Assembly: GCA_004298045.1 (NCBI GenBank)
Contig: SCRM01000005.1
Coordinates: forward strand, 225,126 to 289,125
Source: Rhodanobacter sp.
Lineage (GTDB): Bacteria > Pseudomonadota > Gammaproteobacteria > Xanthomonadales > Rhodanobacteraceae
Direction: 5' to 3'
Length of the DNA stretch: 64,000 nt
Positions 40,368 through 51,650 of this stretch are shown piece after piece (the first letter of the stretch is position 1; every line of letters starts with the position of its first letter). The notes beneath the pieces were generated by a model, which had not been told where the DNA came from, did no database searches, and saw only the letters and a program-made list of their open reading frames with translations. The position numbers and the translations under genes were made by a program.

Positions 40368-41609
40368 ATGAGCAAGCGACGCGTGGTAGTTACCGGCATG
40401 GGCATCATTTCGCCGGTTGGCAATGATCTGTCCAGCGCCTGGAACAACCTGCTCGCAGGCGTGAGTGGCATCGGTCCGGTCACCCATTTCGACGCCAGCG
40501 GCTACGCGACGCGCATCGCCGGGCAGGTGAAGGATTTCAATCCCACCGACTGGGTATCGCCGAAAGACGTCAAGAAGATGGACCACTTCATCCAGTACGG
40601 CATTGCCGCCGGGACCCAGGCGATGCGCGACGCCGGGCTGGAGGTGAGCGAGGCCAATGCACCGCGCATTGGCGTGGCAGTGGGCGCCGGTATCGGCGGC
40701 CTCAACACCATCGAGGACACCTCGATCGAGCTGCATGAAAAAGGCCCGCGCCGGGTGTCGCCGTTCTTCGTGCCCAGCTCCATCGTCAACATGGTGTCCG
40801 GCTATCTGTCGATCATGTTCGGCCTGAAAGGGCCCAACATCGCCTGCGTCACCGCCTGCGCCACGGCTACCCATAACATCGGCCTGGCCGCGCGCATGAT
40901 CCAGTACGGCGACGCCGACGCCATGCTGGCTGGCGGCGCCGAGTTCGCCACCACTGGCACCGCGATGGCCGGGTTCTGCTCGGCCAAGGCAATGTCCACC
41001 CGCAACGACGATCCGACCCACGCGAGTCGCCCGTGGGACAAGGATCGCGACGGTTTCGTGCTGTCCGATGGCGCCGGTGTACTGGTGCTGGAGGAATACG
41101 AAGCGGCGAAGGCGCGCGGCGCGCGCATCTATGCCGAGCTGATCGGTTTCGGCATGAGCGGCGACGCCCACCACATCACCGCGCCAAGCGAAGGCGGCGA
41201 AGGGGCGGCGCGCTGCATGGAAAACACCTTGCGCGATGCCGGCCTGAATCCGACCGAGGTGCAGTACATCAACGCGCACGGCACCTCGACGCCGCTCGGC
41301 GACCTAGGTGAGGTGATGGCCGCCAAGCGCGTGTTTGGCGATCACGCCTACAAACTCGCCATGAGCTCGACCAAATCGGTCACCGGCCATTTGCTCGGTG
41401 CCGCCGGTGGCGTCGAGGCGATCTTCTCCATTCTCGCGCTGCGCGATCAGGTGTTGCCGCCGACGATGAATCTCGATGTGCCGGGCGAAGGTTGCGATCT
41501 CGATTTCGTACCCAACACTGCGCGCCAGGTGAAAGACCTGAACGTGGTGATGTCCAATTCGTTCGGTTTTGGCGGCACCAACGGCACGCTGGCGTTCCGT
41601 CGCGTTTGA
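40368..41609 (+). CDS. fabF: 3-oxoacyl-ACP synthase II
   Basis: [67 protein letters not shown]. Confidence 0.98.
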   Translation: MSKRRVVVTGMGIISPVGNDLSSAWNNLLAGVSGIGPVTHFDASGYATRIAGQVKDFNPTDWVSPKDVKKMDHFIQYGIAAGTQAMRDAGLEVSEANAPRIGVAVGAGIGGLNTIEDTSIELHEKGPRRVSPFFVPSSIVNMVSGYLSIMFGLKGPNIACVTACATATHNIGLAARMIQYGDADAMLAGGAEFATTGTAMAGFCSAKAMSTRNDDPTHASRPWDKDRDGFVLSDGAGVLVLEEYEAAKARGARIYAELIGFGMSGDAHHITAPSEGGEGAARCMENTLRDAGLNPTEVQYINAHGTSTPLGDLGEVMAAKRVFGDHAYKLAMSSTKSVTGHLLGAAGGVEAIFSILALRDQVLPPTMNLDVPGEGCDLDFVPNTARQVKDLNVVMSNSFGFGGTNGTLAFRRV

Positions 41610-41610
41610 C

Positions 41611-42963
41611 GTGACGGCTGGCCTGTGCCGCACGCTCGCCGGCCGGCGCGATCTGCTCGCGCCGGCTGCCGCGTTTCCCGTGCGTTATCCCGCGCTGCTC
41701 GAAAGCGTGCTGCACGGCACGCCCCAGGCGCGCTACGACATCCTGTTCGGTTTCCCGCAAGACCGGCTTGAGCTGGGGGCCGATGGCCGCGTGCGCGACG
41801 TGCACGGCGCCGTCAAGGGAACGCGCTTTCTGGAAGCGCTGGATGCGGCGTGGCAGGCCGAGCGCACACCCGAAGCCGACGACGGCTTGCCGTTCCACGG
41901 CGGCTGGGTGTTGCTGCTGACCTATGAACTGGCGCGCGAAATCGAACCGACACTGGCGCTGCCGACGAGTAACCGCATGCCAGTGGCCATGGCGCTGCGC
42001 TGTCCGGTGGCCGCCATCGTCGACCATGTACGCGGGTGCACTTCCCTCGTTGCCGAGCCGGGGCATGCAGCTGAGCTGGACCAGCTCGAAGCCGACCTTG
42101 CATCAGCGGACGGGCTGCCGCCATTGCCGGCTCCCCTCGGCGTGACCGAGGACGAACCCGCGCGGTTTCTCGACGGCGTTGCGCGCATCCACCAGCACCT
42201 GCGCGCCGGCGACATCTTTCAGGTGAACCTGTCGCGCGCATGGCGGGCAACTTACGCCGAAGCACCGCCGCCAGCGGCCCTGTACGCGGCGTTGCGCCGT
42301 GCCAATCCCGCGCCGTTTGCGGGCCTCCTGCAGCAACCGGGCTGGGCGGTCGCCAGCTCCTCGCCGGAACGCCTGCTCGAACTGCGCCATGGCGAGGCGC
42401 AGACCCGTCCGATCGCCGGTACCCGCCCCCGGGTGCCGGGCGACGACGACCCGGCGCGCATCCGCGAGCTGGTGGGCAACGTCAAGGAGCGCGCCGAGCA
42501 CGTGATGCTGATCGACCTCGAGCGCAATGATCTCGGCCGCGTGTGCGTGCCCGGTTCGGTCGCGGTCAATGAGCTGATGACGGTGGAGAGCTACACCCAC
42601 GTGCATCACATCGTGTCCAACGTGCGTGGCCGCGTGCGCAACGGCGTGACGCCGGGCCAGGCGATTGCCGCGGTGTTTCCCGGCGGCACCATCACCGGCT
42701 GCCCCAAGGTGCGCTGCATGCAGATCATTGCCGCGCTCGAAGGCGAGCCGCGCGGCGCGTACACCGGTGCGCTCGGCTACCTCGACCGCAGCGGCGAGCT
42801 CGACCTCAACATCCTGATCCGCACCTTGGCGCTTGAAGGTGCCGGCGTGAGCTTGCGTGCCGGTGCCGGCATCGTGGTCGATTCGGTGGCCACGCGCGAG
42901 CTGGAGGAAACTCGCGCCAAGGCGCGCGGCCTGTTGCGTGCGCTTGGCGTGGAGAATGCCTGA
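41611..42963 (+). CDS. pabB: Aminodeoxychorismate synthase component I (start approximate)
   Basis: IFQVNLSRAWRATYAEAPPPAALYAALRRANPAPFAGLLQQPGWAVASSSPERLLELRHG; VFPGGTITGCPKVRCMQIIAALE. Confidence 0.95.
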   Translation: MTAGLCRTLAGRRDLLAPAAAFPVRYPALLESVLHGTPQARYDILFGFPQDRLELGADGRVRDVHGAVKGTRFLEALDAAWQAERTPEADDGLPFHGGWVLLLTYELAREIEPTLALPTSNRMPVAMALRCPVAAIVDHVRGCTSLVAEPGHAAELDQLEADLASADGLPPLPAPLGVTEDEPARFLDGVARIHQHLRAGDIFQVNLSRAWRATYAEAPPPAALYAALRRANPAPFAGLLQQPGWAVASSSPERLLELRHGEAQTRPIAGTRPRVPGDDDPARIRELVGNVKERAEHVMLIDLERNDLGRVCVPGSVAVNELMTVESYTHVHHIVSNVRGRVRNGVTPGQAIAAVFPGGTITGCPKVRCMQIIAALEGEPRGAYTGALGYLDRSGELDLNILIRTLALEGAGVSLRAGAGIVVDSVATRELEETRAKARGLLRALGVENA

Positions 42964-43778
42964 TGCGGGTGAATGGTGAGCCGGCGGCGCTGATCGCTGC
43001 CAATGACCGCGGGGTGATGTATGGCGACGGCCTGTTCGAAACGATCCGCTTCGAGCGCGGCAACGCCCCGCTGTGGCCGCGCCACATGGCGCGCCTCGCG
43101 CACGGGTGCGAACGGCTGAAATTGCCGGTGCCGGACACGGCGCTGCTGCAGCGCGAAGCACTGGCCGAAATTGGCGATCGCGAGCAGGCGGTGGTGCGCA
43201 TCACGCTCACGCGTGGCGTCGGCACGCGCGGTTATGCGCAGCCGGCAGCGGTGCAGGCGACACGCATCGTCGCCGCTTCGCCGTTGCCACGGCTGGAGCC
43301 CGCGATGTACCGCGACGGCATTCGCCTGTACCGGTGCCAGACCCGCCTGGGCGATCAGCCGCAGCTGGCGGGCATCAAGCATCTGAACCGGCTCGAACAG
43401 GTGCTGGCACGCGCCGAATGGGACGATCCGGCCATGGCCGAAGGGCTGGTCTGCGACACCCACGGCAACGCGATTTCGGCGACCGCCGCCAACCTCTTTG
43501 CGGTGATCGATGGCAACGTCGTCACGCCTGGCGTCGAGCGCTGCGGAGTGGCCGGGGTGATGCGGGCGGAAGTGCTGGCGGCGTTGCCCGGCGTGGCAGC
43601 ACGCAACCTGCCGCTGGCCGAGTGCCTGGCCGCCGACGAGGTCTTTCTCTCCTCCAGTGTTCGCGGCATTCTGCCCGTTCGTGCCGTGGGCGATGCCCGG
43701 TTTGCCGCACCCGGCACGGTCGCGCGCGCCATGCTGCAACACTGGTGCGAACTCGGCTTTTCGATGGGGCAGGCATGA
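42963..43778 (+). CDS. pabC: Aminodeoxychorismate lyase
   Basis: NDRGVMYGDGLFETIRFERGNAPLWPRHMARLAHGCERL; IKHLNRLEQVLARAEWDDPAMAEGLVCDTHGNAISATAANLFAVIDG. Confidence 0.95.
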   Translation: MRVNGEPAALIAANDRGVMYGDGLFETIRFERGNAPLWPRHMARLAHGCERLKLPVPDTALLQREALAEIGDREQAVVRITLTRGVGTRGYAQPAAVQATRIVAASPLPRLEPAMYRDGIRLYRCQTRLGDQPQLAGIKHLNRLEQVLARAEWDDPAMAEGLVCDTHGNAISATAANLFAVIDGNVVTPGVERCGVAGVMRAEVLAALPGVAARNLPLAECLAADEVFLSSSVRGILPVRAVGDARFAAPGTVARAMLQHWCELGFSMGQA

Positions 43779-44818
43779 TGCGCGTGGCATGGCGTAGCAA
43801 GCGGTTTCGTCTCGGCCTGCTGCTGGCAATCGGCGTGGCCGTGCTCGCTGGCGCCGGTTGGTTATGGCACGACTTCACGCGTTTTGTACGGGCGCCGCTG
43901 CAAGTCGCGACGGCCGGCGAAACCGTGGACATCGCGCGCGGCACTGGTTTCAAGGATATCGTCGGCCAGCTGCATCGCCAGCACCTGACAAGCGCGCCCG
44001 CGTGGTACTGGCGCGCGCTGGCGTTACGGCTCGGCGTGGTCGGCAAGCTGCATGCGGGTGAATACGCCGCGCCGCCAGGCATCACGCCCCGCGAGCTGCT
44101 GGCGAACATGGCATCCGGCAAGGTGCTGCAACGCAACTTCACCATTGTCGATGGCTGGACGTTCCGCGAATTGCTGGCTGCGCTCGGGCGTGCCGACAAG
44201 TTGCAACACGCCACGACCACGATGGACGCCGCCGCGATCATGCGCGCCATTGGCGCGTCCGGCGACGCGCCGGAAGGCTGGTTTTTGCCCGAGACCTACG
44301 CCTACGTGAAGGGCGACAGCGATCTGGACATCCTGCGCCGCGCCCATGGGGCGATGGTGAAGCTGCTCGCGCAGATGTGGCCGGCGCGCGCGCAAGGGCT
44401 GCCGCTGGCCACGCCATACGATGCGCTGATTTTCGCCTCCATCGTGGAAAAGGAAACCGGCCGCGCCGACGAGCGTGCGAAAATCGCCGGCGTGTTCGTC
44501 CGCCGACTCGAGGATCACATGTTGCTGCAGACCGACCCGTCGGTGATTTACGGCATGGGTGAGCGTTATCAGGGCAAGATCCGCAAGGTCGACCTCACCA
44601 CCGACACCCCGTACAACACCTACACCCGCGCCGGCCTGCCGCCCACGCCGATCGCGCTGCCCGGCAAGCCGGCCTTGGAGGCCGCCCTGCATCCGCAATC
44701 CGGCACTGCGCTGTATTTCGTCGCACGCGGCGACGGCACTCACGTGTTCGCCGACACGCTGGCCGAGCAGAACCGCAACGTCGCCTGCTACCAGCTCAAG
44801 CGCTGCAGCCATGACTGA
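43775..44818 (+). CDS. mltG: Endolytic transglycosylase MltG
   Basis: ASIVEKETGRADERAKIAGVFVRRLEDHMLLQTDPSVIYGMG...YNTYTRAGLPPTPIALPGKPALEAALHP. Confidence 0.96.
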   Translation: MMRVAWRSKRFRLGLLLAIGVAVLAGAGWLWHDFTRFVRAPLQVATAGETVDIARGTGFKDIVGQLHRQHLTSAPAWYWRALALRLGVVGKLHAGEYAAPPGITPRELLANMASGKVLQRNFTIVDGWTFRELLAALGRADKLQHATTTMDAAAIMRAIGASGDAPEGWFLPETYAYVKGDSDLDILRRAHGAMVKLLAQMWPARAQGLPLATPYDALIFASIVEKETGRADERAKIAGVFVRRLEDHMLLQTDPSVIYGMGERYQGKIRKVDLTTDTPYNTYTRAGLPPTPIALPGKPALEAALHPQSGTALYFVARGDGTHVFADTLAEQNRNVACYQLKRCSHD

Positions 44819-45446
44819 GCGCGGCCGTTTCATCACGCTGGAAGGCGGCGAGGGCGCCGGCAAGAGCACCTTGATCGCCGGCCTCAAGGCGGATTTCGAG
44901 CGCCGCGGCATCGACCTGGTGCTGACCCGCGAACCGGGCGGTACGCCGCTGGGCGAGGCGGTGCGCGGCATCGTGCTCGATCCCGCGCAGCGCGGGTTGT
45001 GCGCGGAAACCGAACTGCTCTTGATGTTTGCCGCGCGCGCGCAGCTGGTGCGCGAAGTCATCGCGCCGGCGCTGGCCGCCGGGCGCTGGGTGCTCGGCGA
45101 CCGCTACGTCGACGCCAGCTATGCCTACCAGGGCGGCGGTCGCGGGCAACCGGCGGCGCGCATCGCCGAGCTGGAGCGCTGGGCGTGCGCCGGCATCCAG
45201 CCCGATCTCACCTTGTTGCTCGACTTGCCGATTGCCGCCGGCCGTGCGCGCGCGCAAAACCGCGGCGCCGTGGATCGTATCGAGGTCGAGGCCGACGGCT
45301 TCTTCGAGCGCGTACGGGCTGCCTATCGCGCCCGGGCCGCCGCCGAACCGCAGCGCTTCCGGGTGATCGATGCCGGCCAGTCGATCGACGTCGTGTTGCG
45401 CGCCGCGCTCGCCGCGGTGGCGCCGTTATTCGGGGCGGTGCCATGA
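44811..45446 (+). CDS. tmk: dTMP kinase
   Basis: GRFITLEGGEGAGKSTLIAGLKADFERRGIDLVLTREPGGTPLGEAVR; VLGDRYVDASYAYQGGGRG. Confidence 0.97.
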   Translation: MTERGRFITLEGGEGAGKSTLIAGLKADFERRGIDLVLTREPGGTPLGEAVRGIVLDPAQRGLCAETELLLMFAARAQLVREVIAPALAAGRWVLGDRYVDASYAYQGGGRGQPAARIAELERWACAGIQPDLTLLLDLPIAAGRARAQNRGAVDRIEVEADGFFERVRAAYRARAAAEPQRFRVIDAGQSIDVVLRAALAAVAPLFGAVP

Positions 45447-46375
45447 GCCCGCCGTGGCATGCCGATCCATGGGCGCGTCTGCAGGCGCGCCACACGCGCG
45501 GCGCGCTGCCGCATGCCCTGTTGTTTTGCGGTCCGGCCGGCCTCGGCAAGCGCGGGTTCGTGCGCCGGTTTGCGCGCGGCCTGTTGTGCGAGCGCCCGGT
45601 GGACGGCGCGGCCTGCGGCAGCTGCCGCACCTGCCGCTTGCTGGATGCCGGCACGCACCCCGACCTGATCGAGATCGGCTTTGCCCTGCGCAAGGACGGC
45701 ACGCCGCGCACCGAGATCATTGTCGACCAGATCCGCGAGCTCTCCGCGCGGCTGGCGATGAGCAGCCAGTTTGGCGGCTGGAAGGTCACCGTGATCGACC
45801 CCGCCGATGCAATGAATACCGCGGCGGCCAATGCGTTGCTGAAGACGCTCGAAGAGCCGGCCGCACAAACCTTGCTGATGCTGTTGGCGGATGCGCCGTG
45901 GCGCTTGCCGCAAACCATCCGCAGCCGTTGCCAGCGGGTCGAGTTTGCCCTGCCGCCGCGCGCGCAGGCGCTGGCGTGGCTTGAGGCGCAAGGCGTGACC
46001 GGCGCTGCCGCCGCGCTCGATGCGGCCTTGGGCAACCCCGGCCTGGCGCAAGCCTGGTCGCAATCGGGTGCGCTGGAACGGCGTACCGGCGTGCGGCGCG
46101 ACCTGGCTGCGTTGGCCAGCGGGCGCGGAGAGGTGGCCGGCGTGGCCGCAGCCTGGCTGGCGGACGAGCCGGCGCAGCGGCTGTGGTTTGCGGCGCAGGC
46201 CGCCGCCGACGAGCGCCGCGCGCGCGCAGCGCAGGCGCGCCCCGCGCTGGGCAGTGTGCTGGCGGACGAGGCGTTGGCACAGTGGTACGCGGCCGCCAAC
46301 CGCACGCGCGATCGCCTGCGCACCACGCTGCGCGCCGACCTGATGCTGCTGGAACTTCTCGTGCAATGGCGTTGA
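45443..46375 (+). CDS. holB: DNA polymerase III subunit delta'
   Basis: GALPHALLFCGPAGLGKRGFVRRFARGLLC; CGSCRTCRLLDAGTHPDL; ANALLKTLEEPAAQTLLMLLADAPWRLPQTIRSRCQRV. Confidence 0.96.
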   Translation: MSPPWHADPWARLQARHTRGALPHALLFCGPAGLGKRGFVRRFARGLLCERPVDGAACGSCRTCRLLDAGTHPDLIEIGFALRKDGTPRTEIIVDQIRELSARLAMSSQFGGWKVTVIDPADAMNTAAANALLKTLEEPAAQTLLMLLADAPWRLPQTIRSRCQRVEFALPPRAQALAWLEAQGVTGAAAALDAALGNPGLAQAWSQSGALERRTGVRRDLAALASGRGEVAGVAAAWLADEPAQRLWFAAQAAADERRARAAQARPALGSVLADEALAQWYAAANRTRDRLRTTLRADLMLLELLVQWR

Positions 46376-47349
46376 ACGCCAACGGTGCGACGCGACCGAT
46401 CTTCTCGCCACGCACGCGTCTGTTGGTGGTGGCCCCGCACCCGGATGACGAGACGCTCGCGAACGGCGTGCTGCTGCAGCAAGTGCTGGCCGCCGGTGGC
46501 ACGGTAGGGGTGTTGTTGCTCACGGCTGGCGAAAACAATCCGTGGCCGCAGCGCTGGCTTGAACGGCGCTGGCGGATCGACCCGGCCGCGCAGGCGCGCT
46601 GGGCACAGCGACGGCGCCATGAGCTGGATGCGGCGCTACGTGAGTTGGCGGTGCCGACCGACACGCTCGAATGTCTCGCCTGGCCTGACCTTGGCGTGCT
46701 CGACCGCGTGCTGCGCCCGGAGCTGGGTGCTGTCGCCCAGTTGCGTGCCGTGCTGGCACGCTTCGCTCCGGATGTCATTGCATTGCCGGCGCTCGCCGAC
46801 CGCCATCCCGACCATGGCGCAGCGCATGTGCTGACGCGCATGGCGATCGCCGCCTGGGGCGACACGCCGACGCTGCTGGAATATCTCATCCACGGCGTTG
46901 ACGCGGATGCCCGGGCCGTGGCCGCGGACGCGACCCCCGCACAGCGCGCCGCGAAACAACGTGCCGTGGCGGCACATCACAGCCAGCTGGTGCTGAGCCG
47001 GCGCCGCCTGCGGCGCTGGGGCGAGCGGACGGAGCAGCACGCCGTGCATGCTGTGCCGCCGCGGGTGGATGGGCTGTTGCCGTGGCATCCATCGGCTGTG
47101 GTGCGCGCGAAGGCGTGCCTCACGGCGGTCACCGTGAGGGGCGACGTTGGCCGCTGGCGTTGGCGCGAGGCGCCCTTGGTGTGGACGGGCACGGACTGGC
47201 GTCTGGCGTGGCCGCACGCGGCTGCCGCCGACACCTGCTTCGTGCGTCTGTCGCTCGACTGGCCATCGCCGTGGATCTTCGATCGCTGGGGCTGGCGCGA
47301 GATTCGGGGCGCCAGCACGCAGCTCGCATCGCGCATGTGGTCGGACTGA
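46366..47349 (+). CDS. PIG-L family deacetylase
   Basis: LLVVAPHPDDETLANGVLLQQVLAAGGTVGVLLLTAGE...ALADRHPDHGAAHVL. Confidence 0.92.
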   Translation: MALNANGATRPIFSPRTRLLVVAPHPDDETLANGVLLQQVLAAGGTVGVLLLTAGENNPWPQRWLERRWRIDPAAQARWAQRRRHELDAALRELAVPTDTLECLAWPDLGVLDRVLRPELGAVAQLRAVLARFAPDVIALPALADRHPDHGAAHVLTRMAIAAWGDTPTLLEYLIHGVDADARAVAADATPAQRAAKQRAVAAHHSQLVLSRRRLRRWGERTEQHAVHAVPPRVDGLLPWHPSAVVRAKACLTAVTVRGDVGRWRWREAPLVWTGTDWRLAWPHAAAADTCFVRLSLDWPSPWIFDRWGWREIRGASTQLASRMWSD

Positions 47350-47493
47350 AGTCCGACACACACGGTGTGGGTCGGGCTTCATCCCAACCGGGTTGCGGCA
47401 ATGCCGCGACATGGCGCCGCCCGTGGCGGATGCTTTCCGTGGCCCGAGCTCTTAGCATGGGCGGCGCTCGCCGCCTGCCACCAAGGAACCCGC

Positions 47494-47847
47494 ATGAACC
47501 CGGTCGCCGCCCGTCAGGGCATCATCTCGCTGAAGCTCAGGGATGCGGCTTCGCTGTACAACGCGTACATGCCGTTTCTGCGCAACGGCGGGCTGTTTTA
47601 TCCGACCACGCAAAACTATGCGCTGGGTGACGAAGTGGTGGTGCTGGTGAGTCTGGCCGACGAGAGCGAGCGCATTTCGTTGGTGGGCAAGGTGGCGTGG
47701 ATTTGCCCGGCCGGTGCGCAGGGGGCGCGCACTGCCGGCATCGGGGTGCACTTCAACGATTCCCCGGATGCGGAAGTGGCGCGCCAGAAGATCGAAAACG
47801 CCTTGGCCGGGGTACTCAACTCCGAGCGTCCGACGCTCACGATGTGA
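47494..47847 (+). CDS. PilZ domain protein (type IV pilus-type)
   Basis: GIISLKLRDAASLYNAYMPFLRNGGLFYPTTQNYALGDEVVVLVSL...VGKVAWICPAGAQGARTAGIGVHF. Confidence 0.93.
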   Translation: MNPVAARQGIISLKLRDAASLYNAYMPFLRNGGLFYPTTQNYALGDEVVVLVSLADESERISLVGKVAWICPAGAQGARTAGIGVHFNDSPDAEVARQKIENALAGVLNSERPTLTM

Positions 47848-48063
47848 GGCTCCCGTGAGCGCGCACAGCGCGTTCTTGCGTGTGATCGGGTGCCGTCAAG
47901 CTGTTGTGGTGCTGGCATGCGCTGATACAATGCTGCGGCTCGCGACCCCACGCGATGTGAATAGTCATGTGCCGGCTGCTTCGGCAACCGTCGCCCCCTG
48001 CGGAATGCATGGCCGCCAGGCCATGCCGAATCGAGTTGCCGGACCGTCCGCCCACGGTCACTG

Positions 48064-48453
48064 ATGCGCCACGACGGCGCGGAGGTACGTTGCATCGTGA
48101 TTGCCGAATACTGGCCTGTGCTTCTTTTCATTGCCGTGGCGATCGGCCTCGGCATCGCCCTGCTCGTGATCGGCCTGCTGGCCGGCCCCCGGCGCCCCGA
48201 AACCGAAAAGCTCTCGGCGTACGAGTGCGGCTTCGTCGCCTTCGAGGACGCCCGCGCCCGGTTTGACGTGCGCTACTACCTGCTCGCGATCCTGTTCATC
48301 ATTTTCGATCTCGAAGTCGCGTTCCTGTTTCCGTGGGCCGTGGTGTTCAAGCAGATCGGCATCATCGCCCTGATCGAGATGGTGCTGTTCCTCGCGTTGC
48401 TCGTGGTCGGTTTCGCCTATGTCTGGAAGAAGGGGGCGCTCGAATGGGAATAA
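48064..48453 (+). CDS. nuoA: NADH-quinone oxidoreductase subunit A (start may be GTG at ~48097)
   Basis: [45 protein letters not shown]. Confidence 0.97.
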   Translation: MRHDGAEVRCIVIAEYWPVLLFIAVAIGLGIALLVIGLLAGPRRPETEKLSAYECGFVAFEDARARFDVRYYLLAILFIIFDLEVAFLFPWAVVFKQIGIIALIEMVLFLALLVVGFAYVWKKGALEWE

Positions 48454-49007
48454 TCAATTCCATCAGCCGGGTGATGAACAACCCGGAGCCCCTGAACCTG
48501 GTTGACGACATCCTGCGGCCGGCGGGCGACAACCCGGTGGTGCAGCGCGGGTTTGCCACCACCAGCCTCGATGCGTTGATGAACTGGGCGCGTACCGGCT
48601 CGATGTGGCCGATGACGTTTGGTCTCGCGTGCTGCGCGGTGGAAATGATGCACGCCGGTGCCTCGCGTCTGGATCTCGACCGCTACGGCGTGATTTTCCG
48701 CCCCAGCCCGCGCCAGTCGGACGTGATGATCGTCGCCGGCACCCTGGTCAACAAGATGGCGCCGGCGTTGCGCAAGGTCTACGACCAGATGCCCGAGCCC
48801 AAGTGGGTGATCTCGATGGGCAGCTGCGCCAATGGCGGCGGCTACTACCACTATTCGTATTCGGTGGTGCGCGGTTGCGACCGCATCGTGCCGGTGGACA
48901 TCTATGTGCCGGGCTGCCCGCCGACGGCCGAGGCGCTGGTGCACGGCATCCTGCAGTTGCAGCGCAAGATCCGCCACAGCAGCCCCACCACCATTGCCCG
49001 CGGTTGA
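48444..49007 (+). CDS. nuoB: NADH-quinone oxidoreductase subunit B
   Basis: [44 protein letters not shown]. Confidence 0.98.
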   Translation: MGIINSISRVMNNPEPLNLVDDILRPAGDNPVVQRGFATTSLDALMNWARTGSMWPMTFGLACCAVEMMHAGASRLDLDRYGVIFRPSPRQSDVMIVAGTLVNKMAPALRKVYDQMPEPKWVISMGSCANGGGYYHYSYSVVRGCDRIVPVDIYVPGCPPTAEALVHGILQLQRKIRHSSPTTIARG

Positions 49008-49016
49008 GGCTCGATC

Positions 49017-49748
49017 ATGACTGACACGCAACCGACCTCGCTGGCGGAACGCCTTGTTGCGCGCTTTGGCGACACGCTCAAGGTCACCACCCAGCGCACC
49101 GAGGTCATGGCCGAGCTGGCGCCGGGGGATCTGGTTTCCGTCGCCACCGCGCTGCGCGACGAGGCGGGTTTCAAGTTTGCCGAGCTGATCGATCTGTGCG
49201 GCGTCGATTTTCTGGGCTACGGCCAGGCGGAGTGGAACACGACCGACGCCACGGCGACGGGTTTCTCGCGTGGCGTCGAAGGGGAGGCGATGGGCCGTTT
49301 CGCGTGGGAAAACCGCCCGCGCAACGTGCGCTTGCCCAACCGCTTTGCCGTGATGGTGCACCTGCTGTCGACCACGCTGAACCAGCGCGTGGCGCTACGC
49401 GTGTTCTGTCCCGACGACGTGCTGCCGCTGGTGCCATCGATCACCGGCGTGTGGCCGGTCGCGAGCTGGTACGAGCGCGAGGCGTTCGACCTGTTCGGCA
49501 TCGTCTTTGAGGGCCACCCGGATCTGCGCCGCCTGCTCACCGATTACGGCTTCGTCGGCCATCCGTTCCGCAAGGATTTCCCGCTGATCGGCAACGTCGA
49601 GGTGCGCTACGACCCCGAACAGAAGCGCGTGGTGTACGAGCCGGTGACGTCCGTGGTGCCGCGCGTGCTGGTGCCGCGCGTGATCCGCAACGACGTCGAT
49701 CTTGAACAGGCCGAAGCCGAAGCCGCCGACGACTGGCGCAGGAACTGA
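49017..49748 (+). CDS. nuoC: NADH-quinone oxidoreductase subunit C
   Basis: [43 protein letters not shown]. Confidence 0.98.
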   Translation: MTDTQPTSLAERLVARFGDTLKVTTQRTEVMAELAPGDLVSVATALRDEAGFKFAELIDLCGVDFLGYGQAEWNTTDATATGFSRGVEGEAMGRFAWENRPRNVRLPNRFAVMVHLLSTTLNQRVALRVFCPDDVLPLVPSITGVWPVASWYEREAFDLFGIVFEGHPDLRRLLTDYGFVGHPFRKDFPLIGNVEVRYDPEQKRVVYEPVTSVVPRVLVPRVIRNDVDLEQAEAEAADDWRRN

Positions 49749-49749
49749 C

Positions 49750-51006
49750 ATGGCGCAGGAAATCCGTAACTACACGATGAACTTCGGCCCGCAGCATCCG
49801 GCTGCGCACGGCGTGTTGCGCCTGGTGCTGGAGATGGACGGCGAGACCATCGTGCGGGTCGATCCGCACATCGGCCTCTTGCATCGCGGTACCGAGAAAC
49901 TCGCCGAATCCAAGCCGTTCAACCAGTCGATCGGCTATATGGACCGCCTGGATTACGTCTCGATGATGTGCAGCGAGCACGCCTACGTGCGCGCCATCGA
50001 AACGTTGATGGGCATCGACCCGCCGGATCGCGCGCATTGGATCCGCACGATGTTCGACGAGATCACGCGCATCCTGAATCACCTGATGTGGATCGGCTCC
50101 AACGCACTCGATCTCGGCGCCATGGCGGTGTTCCTGTACGCCTTCCGCGAACGCGAAGAGCTGATGGACTGCTACGAGGCAGTGTCGGGGGCGCGCCTGC
50201 ATGCCACCTACTACCGGCCTGGCGGTGTCTATCGCGACTTGCCGGCAGTAATGCCGAAGTATCACGAATCGCCGTGGCACAAGGGCAAGGATCTCAAACG
50301 CCTGAACCGCTGGCGCGAAGGCTCGCTGCTCGATTTCATCGACCAGTTCGCCGAGGATTTCCCGCGCCGCGTCGACGAATACGAAGAGCTGCTGACCACC
50401 AACCGCATCTGGAAGCAGCGCACCGTCGGCATCGGCGTGGTCACGCCCGAGCAGGCGCAGGAGTGGGGCATGACTGGCCCGATGATGCGCGGCTCCGGGG
50501 TGGCGTGGGATTTGCGCAAGAAGCAACCCTACGCGCGCTATGCGGATGTCGATTTCGACATTCCGGTGGGCGTCAACGGCGACTGCTACGACCGCTACCT
50601 CGTGCGCGTGGCCGAGATGCGCCAGTCGGCGCGCATCATTCGCCAGTGCGTGACTTGGCTGCGTGCCAACCCCGGCCCGGTCATCGTGCAGAATTACAAG
50701 GTGGCGCCGCCGCCGCGCGCGCGCATGAAGGAAGGGATGGAAGAGCTCATCCACCACTTCAAGCTGTTTTCCGAGGGCTACGGCGTACCCGAAGGCGAAA
50801 CCTATTGTGCAGTCGAGGCGCCCAAGGGCGAGTTCGGCTGTTATCTGGTTTCCGACGGTGCCAACAAGCCCTTCCGCGTGCACCTGCGCGCACCGGGCTT
50901 CGCTCATCTGTCGTCGATCGACACCATCGTCAAGGGCCACATGCTCGCCGACGTGGTCGCCATGATCGGTACCTACGACCTCGTGTTCGGCGAGGTGGAT
51001 CGATGA
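49750..51006 (+). CDS. nuoD: NADH-quinone oxidoreductase subunit D
   Basis: [45 protein letters not shown]. Confidence 0.99.
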   Translation: MAQEIRNYTMNFGPQHPAAHGVLRLVLEMDGETIVRVDPHIGLLHRGTEKLAESKPFNQSIGYMDRLDYVSMMCSEHAYVRAIETLMGIDPPDRAHWIRTMFDEITRILNHLMWIGSNALDLGAMAVFLYAFREREELMDCYEAVSGARLHATYYRPGGVYRDLPAVMPKYHESPWHKGKDLKRLNRWREGSLLDFIDQFAEDFPRRVDEYEELLTTNRIWKQRTVGIGVVTPEQAQEWGMTGPMMRGSGVAWDLRKKQPYARYADVDFDIPVGVNGDCYDRYLVRVAEMRQSARIIRQCVTWLRANPGPVIVQNYKVAPPPRARMKEGMEELIHHFKLFSEGYGVPEGETYCAVEAPKGEFGCYLVSDGANKPFRVHLRAPGFAHLSSIDTIVKGHMLADVVAMIGTYDLVFGEVDR

Positions 51007-51118
51007 AGGCGTCGGGGTTCGCGATGTGGAATTCGGGATTCGGTCGCGCCGAAGTGTCCCGATATCCACGGCATTCGCGCGTCCCGTATCCCCAATCCCG
51101 AATCCCGAGCCAGAAACC

Positions 51119-51646
51119 ATGAAAGCCACCGGACATTACGAGCAAGTCAAGAACGTCGACCCGTTGGTGGTGCTGACGGACGAGACGCGCAAGCACATCG
51201 ACTACTGGTTGACGAAGTTTCCACCGGATCGCAAGCGCTCAGCGGTGATCCAGGGCCTGTATGCAGCGCAGGAGCAGAACGGCGGTTACTTGACCGACGA
51301 GCTGATCGCCAGCGTGGCGAAGTATCTCGACCTGCCGCCGGTGTGGGCGTACGAGGTGGCCACGTTCTATTCGATGCTGGAGACCAAGCCGGTCGGGCGC
51401 AACAACGTGGCGATCTGCACCAACATCTCGTGCTGGCTCAACGGCGCCGAGGATCTCGTCAAGCATTGCGAGAAGAAGCTCGGCATCAAGGTTGGCGAAA
51501 GCACGGCGGACGGACGCATCTACCTCAAGAACGAAGAGGAATGCATTGCCGCCTGCGTCTACGGCCCGGTGATGACGGTCAACGGCCATTACCACGAGCA
51601 CCTCACCACCGAGAAGCTCGACGAAATCCTCGACGGGTTGGAGTGA
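51119..51646 (+). CDS. nuoE: NADH-quinone oxidoreductase subunit E
   Basis: [51 protein letters not shown]. Confidence 0.98.
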   Translation: MKATGHYEQVKNVDPLVVLTDETRKHIDYWLTKFPPDRKRSAVIQGLYAAQEQNGGYLTDELIASVAKYLDLPPVWAYEVATFYSMLETKPVGRNNVAICTNISCWLNGAEDLVKHCEKKLGIKVGESTADGRIYLKNEEECIAACVYGPVMTVNGHYHEHLTTEKLDEILDGLE

Positions 51647-51650
51647 TCTC

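Noticed and set aside
47848-48063. tRNA gene before nuoA
   Set aside because: tRNA genes can precede nuo operons, but no cloverleaf, T-loop GTTCGAnTC or CCA end was found here.
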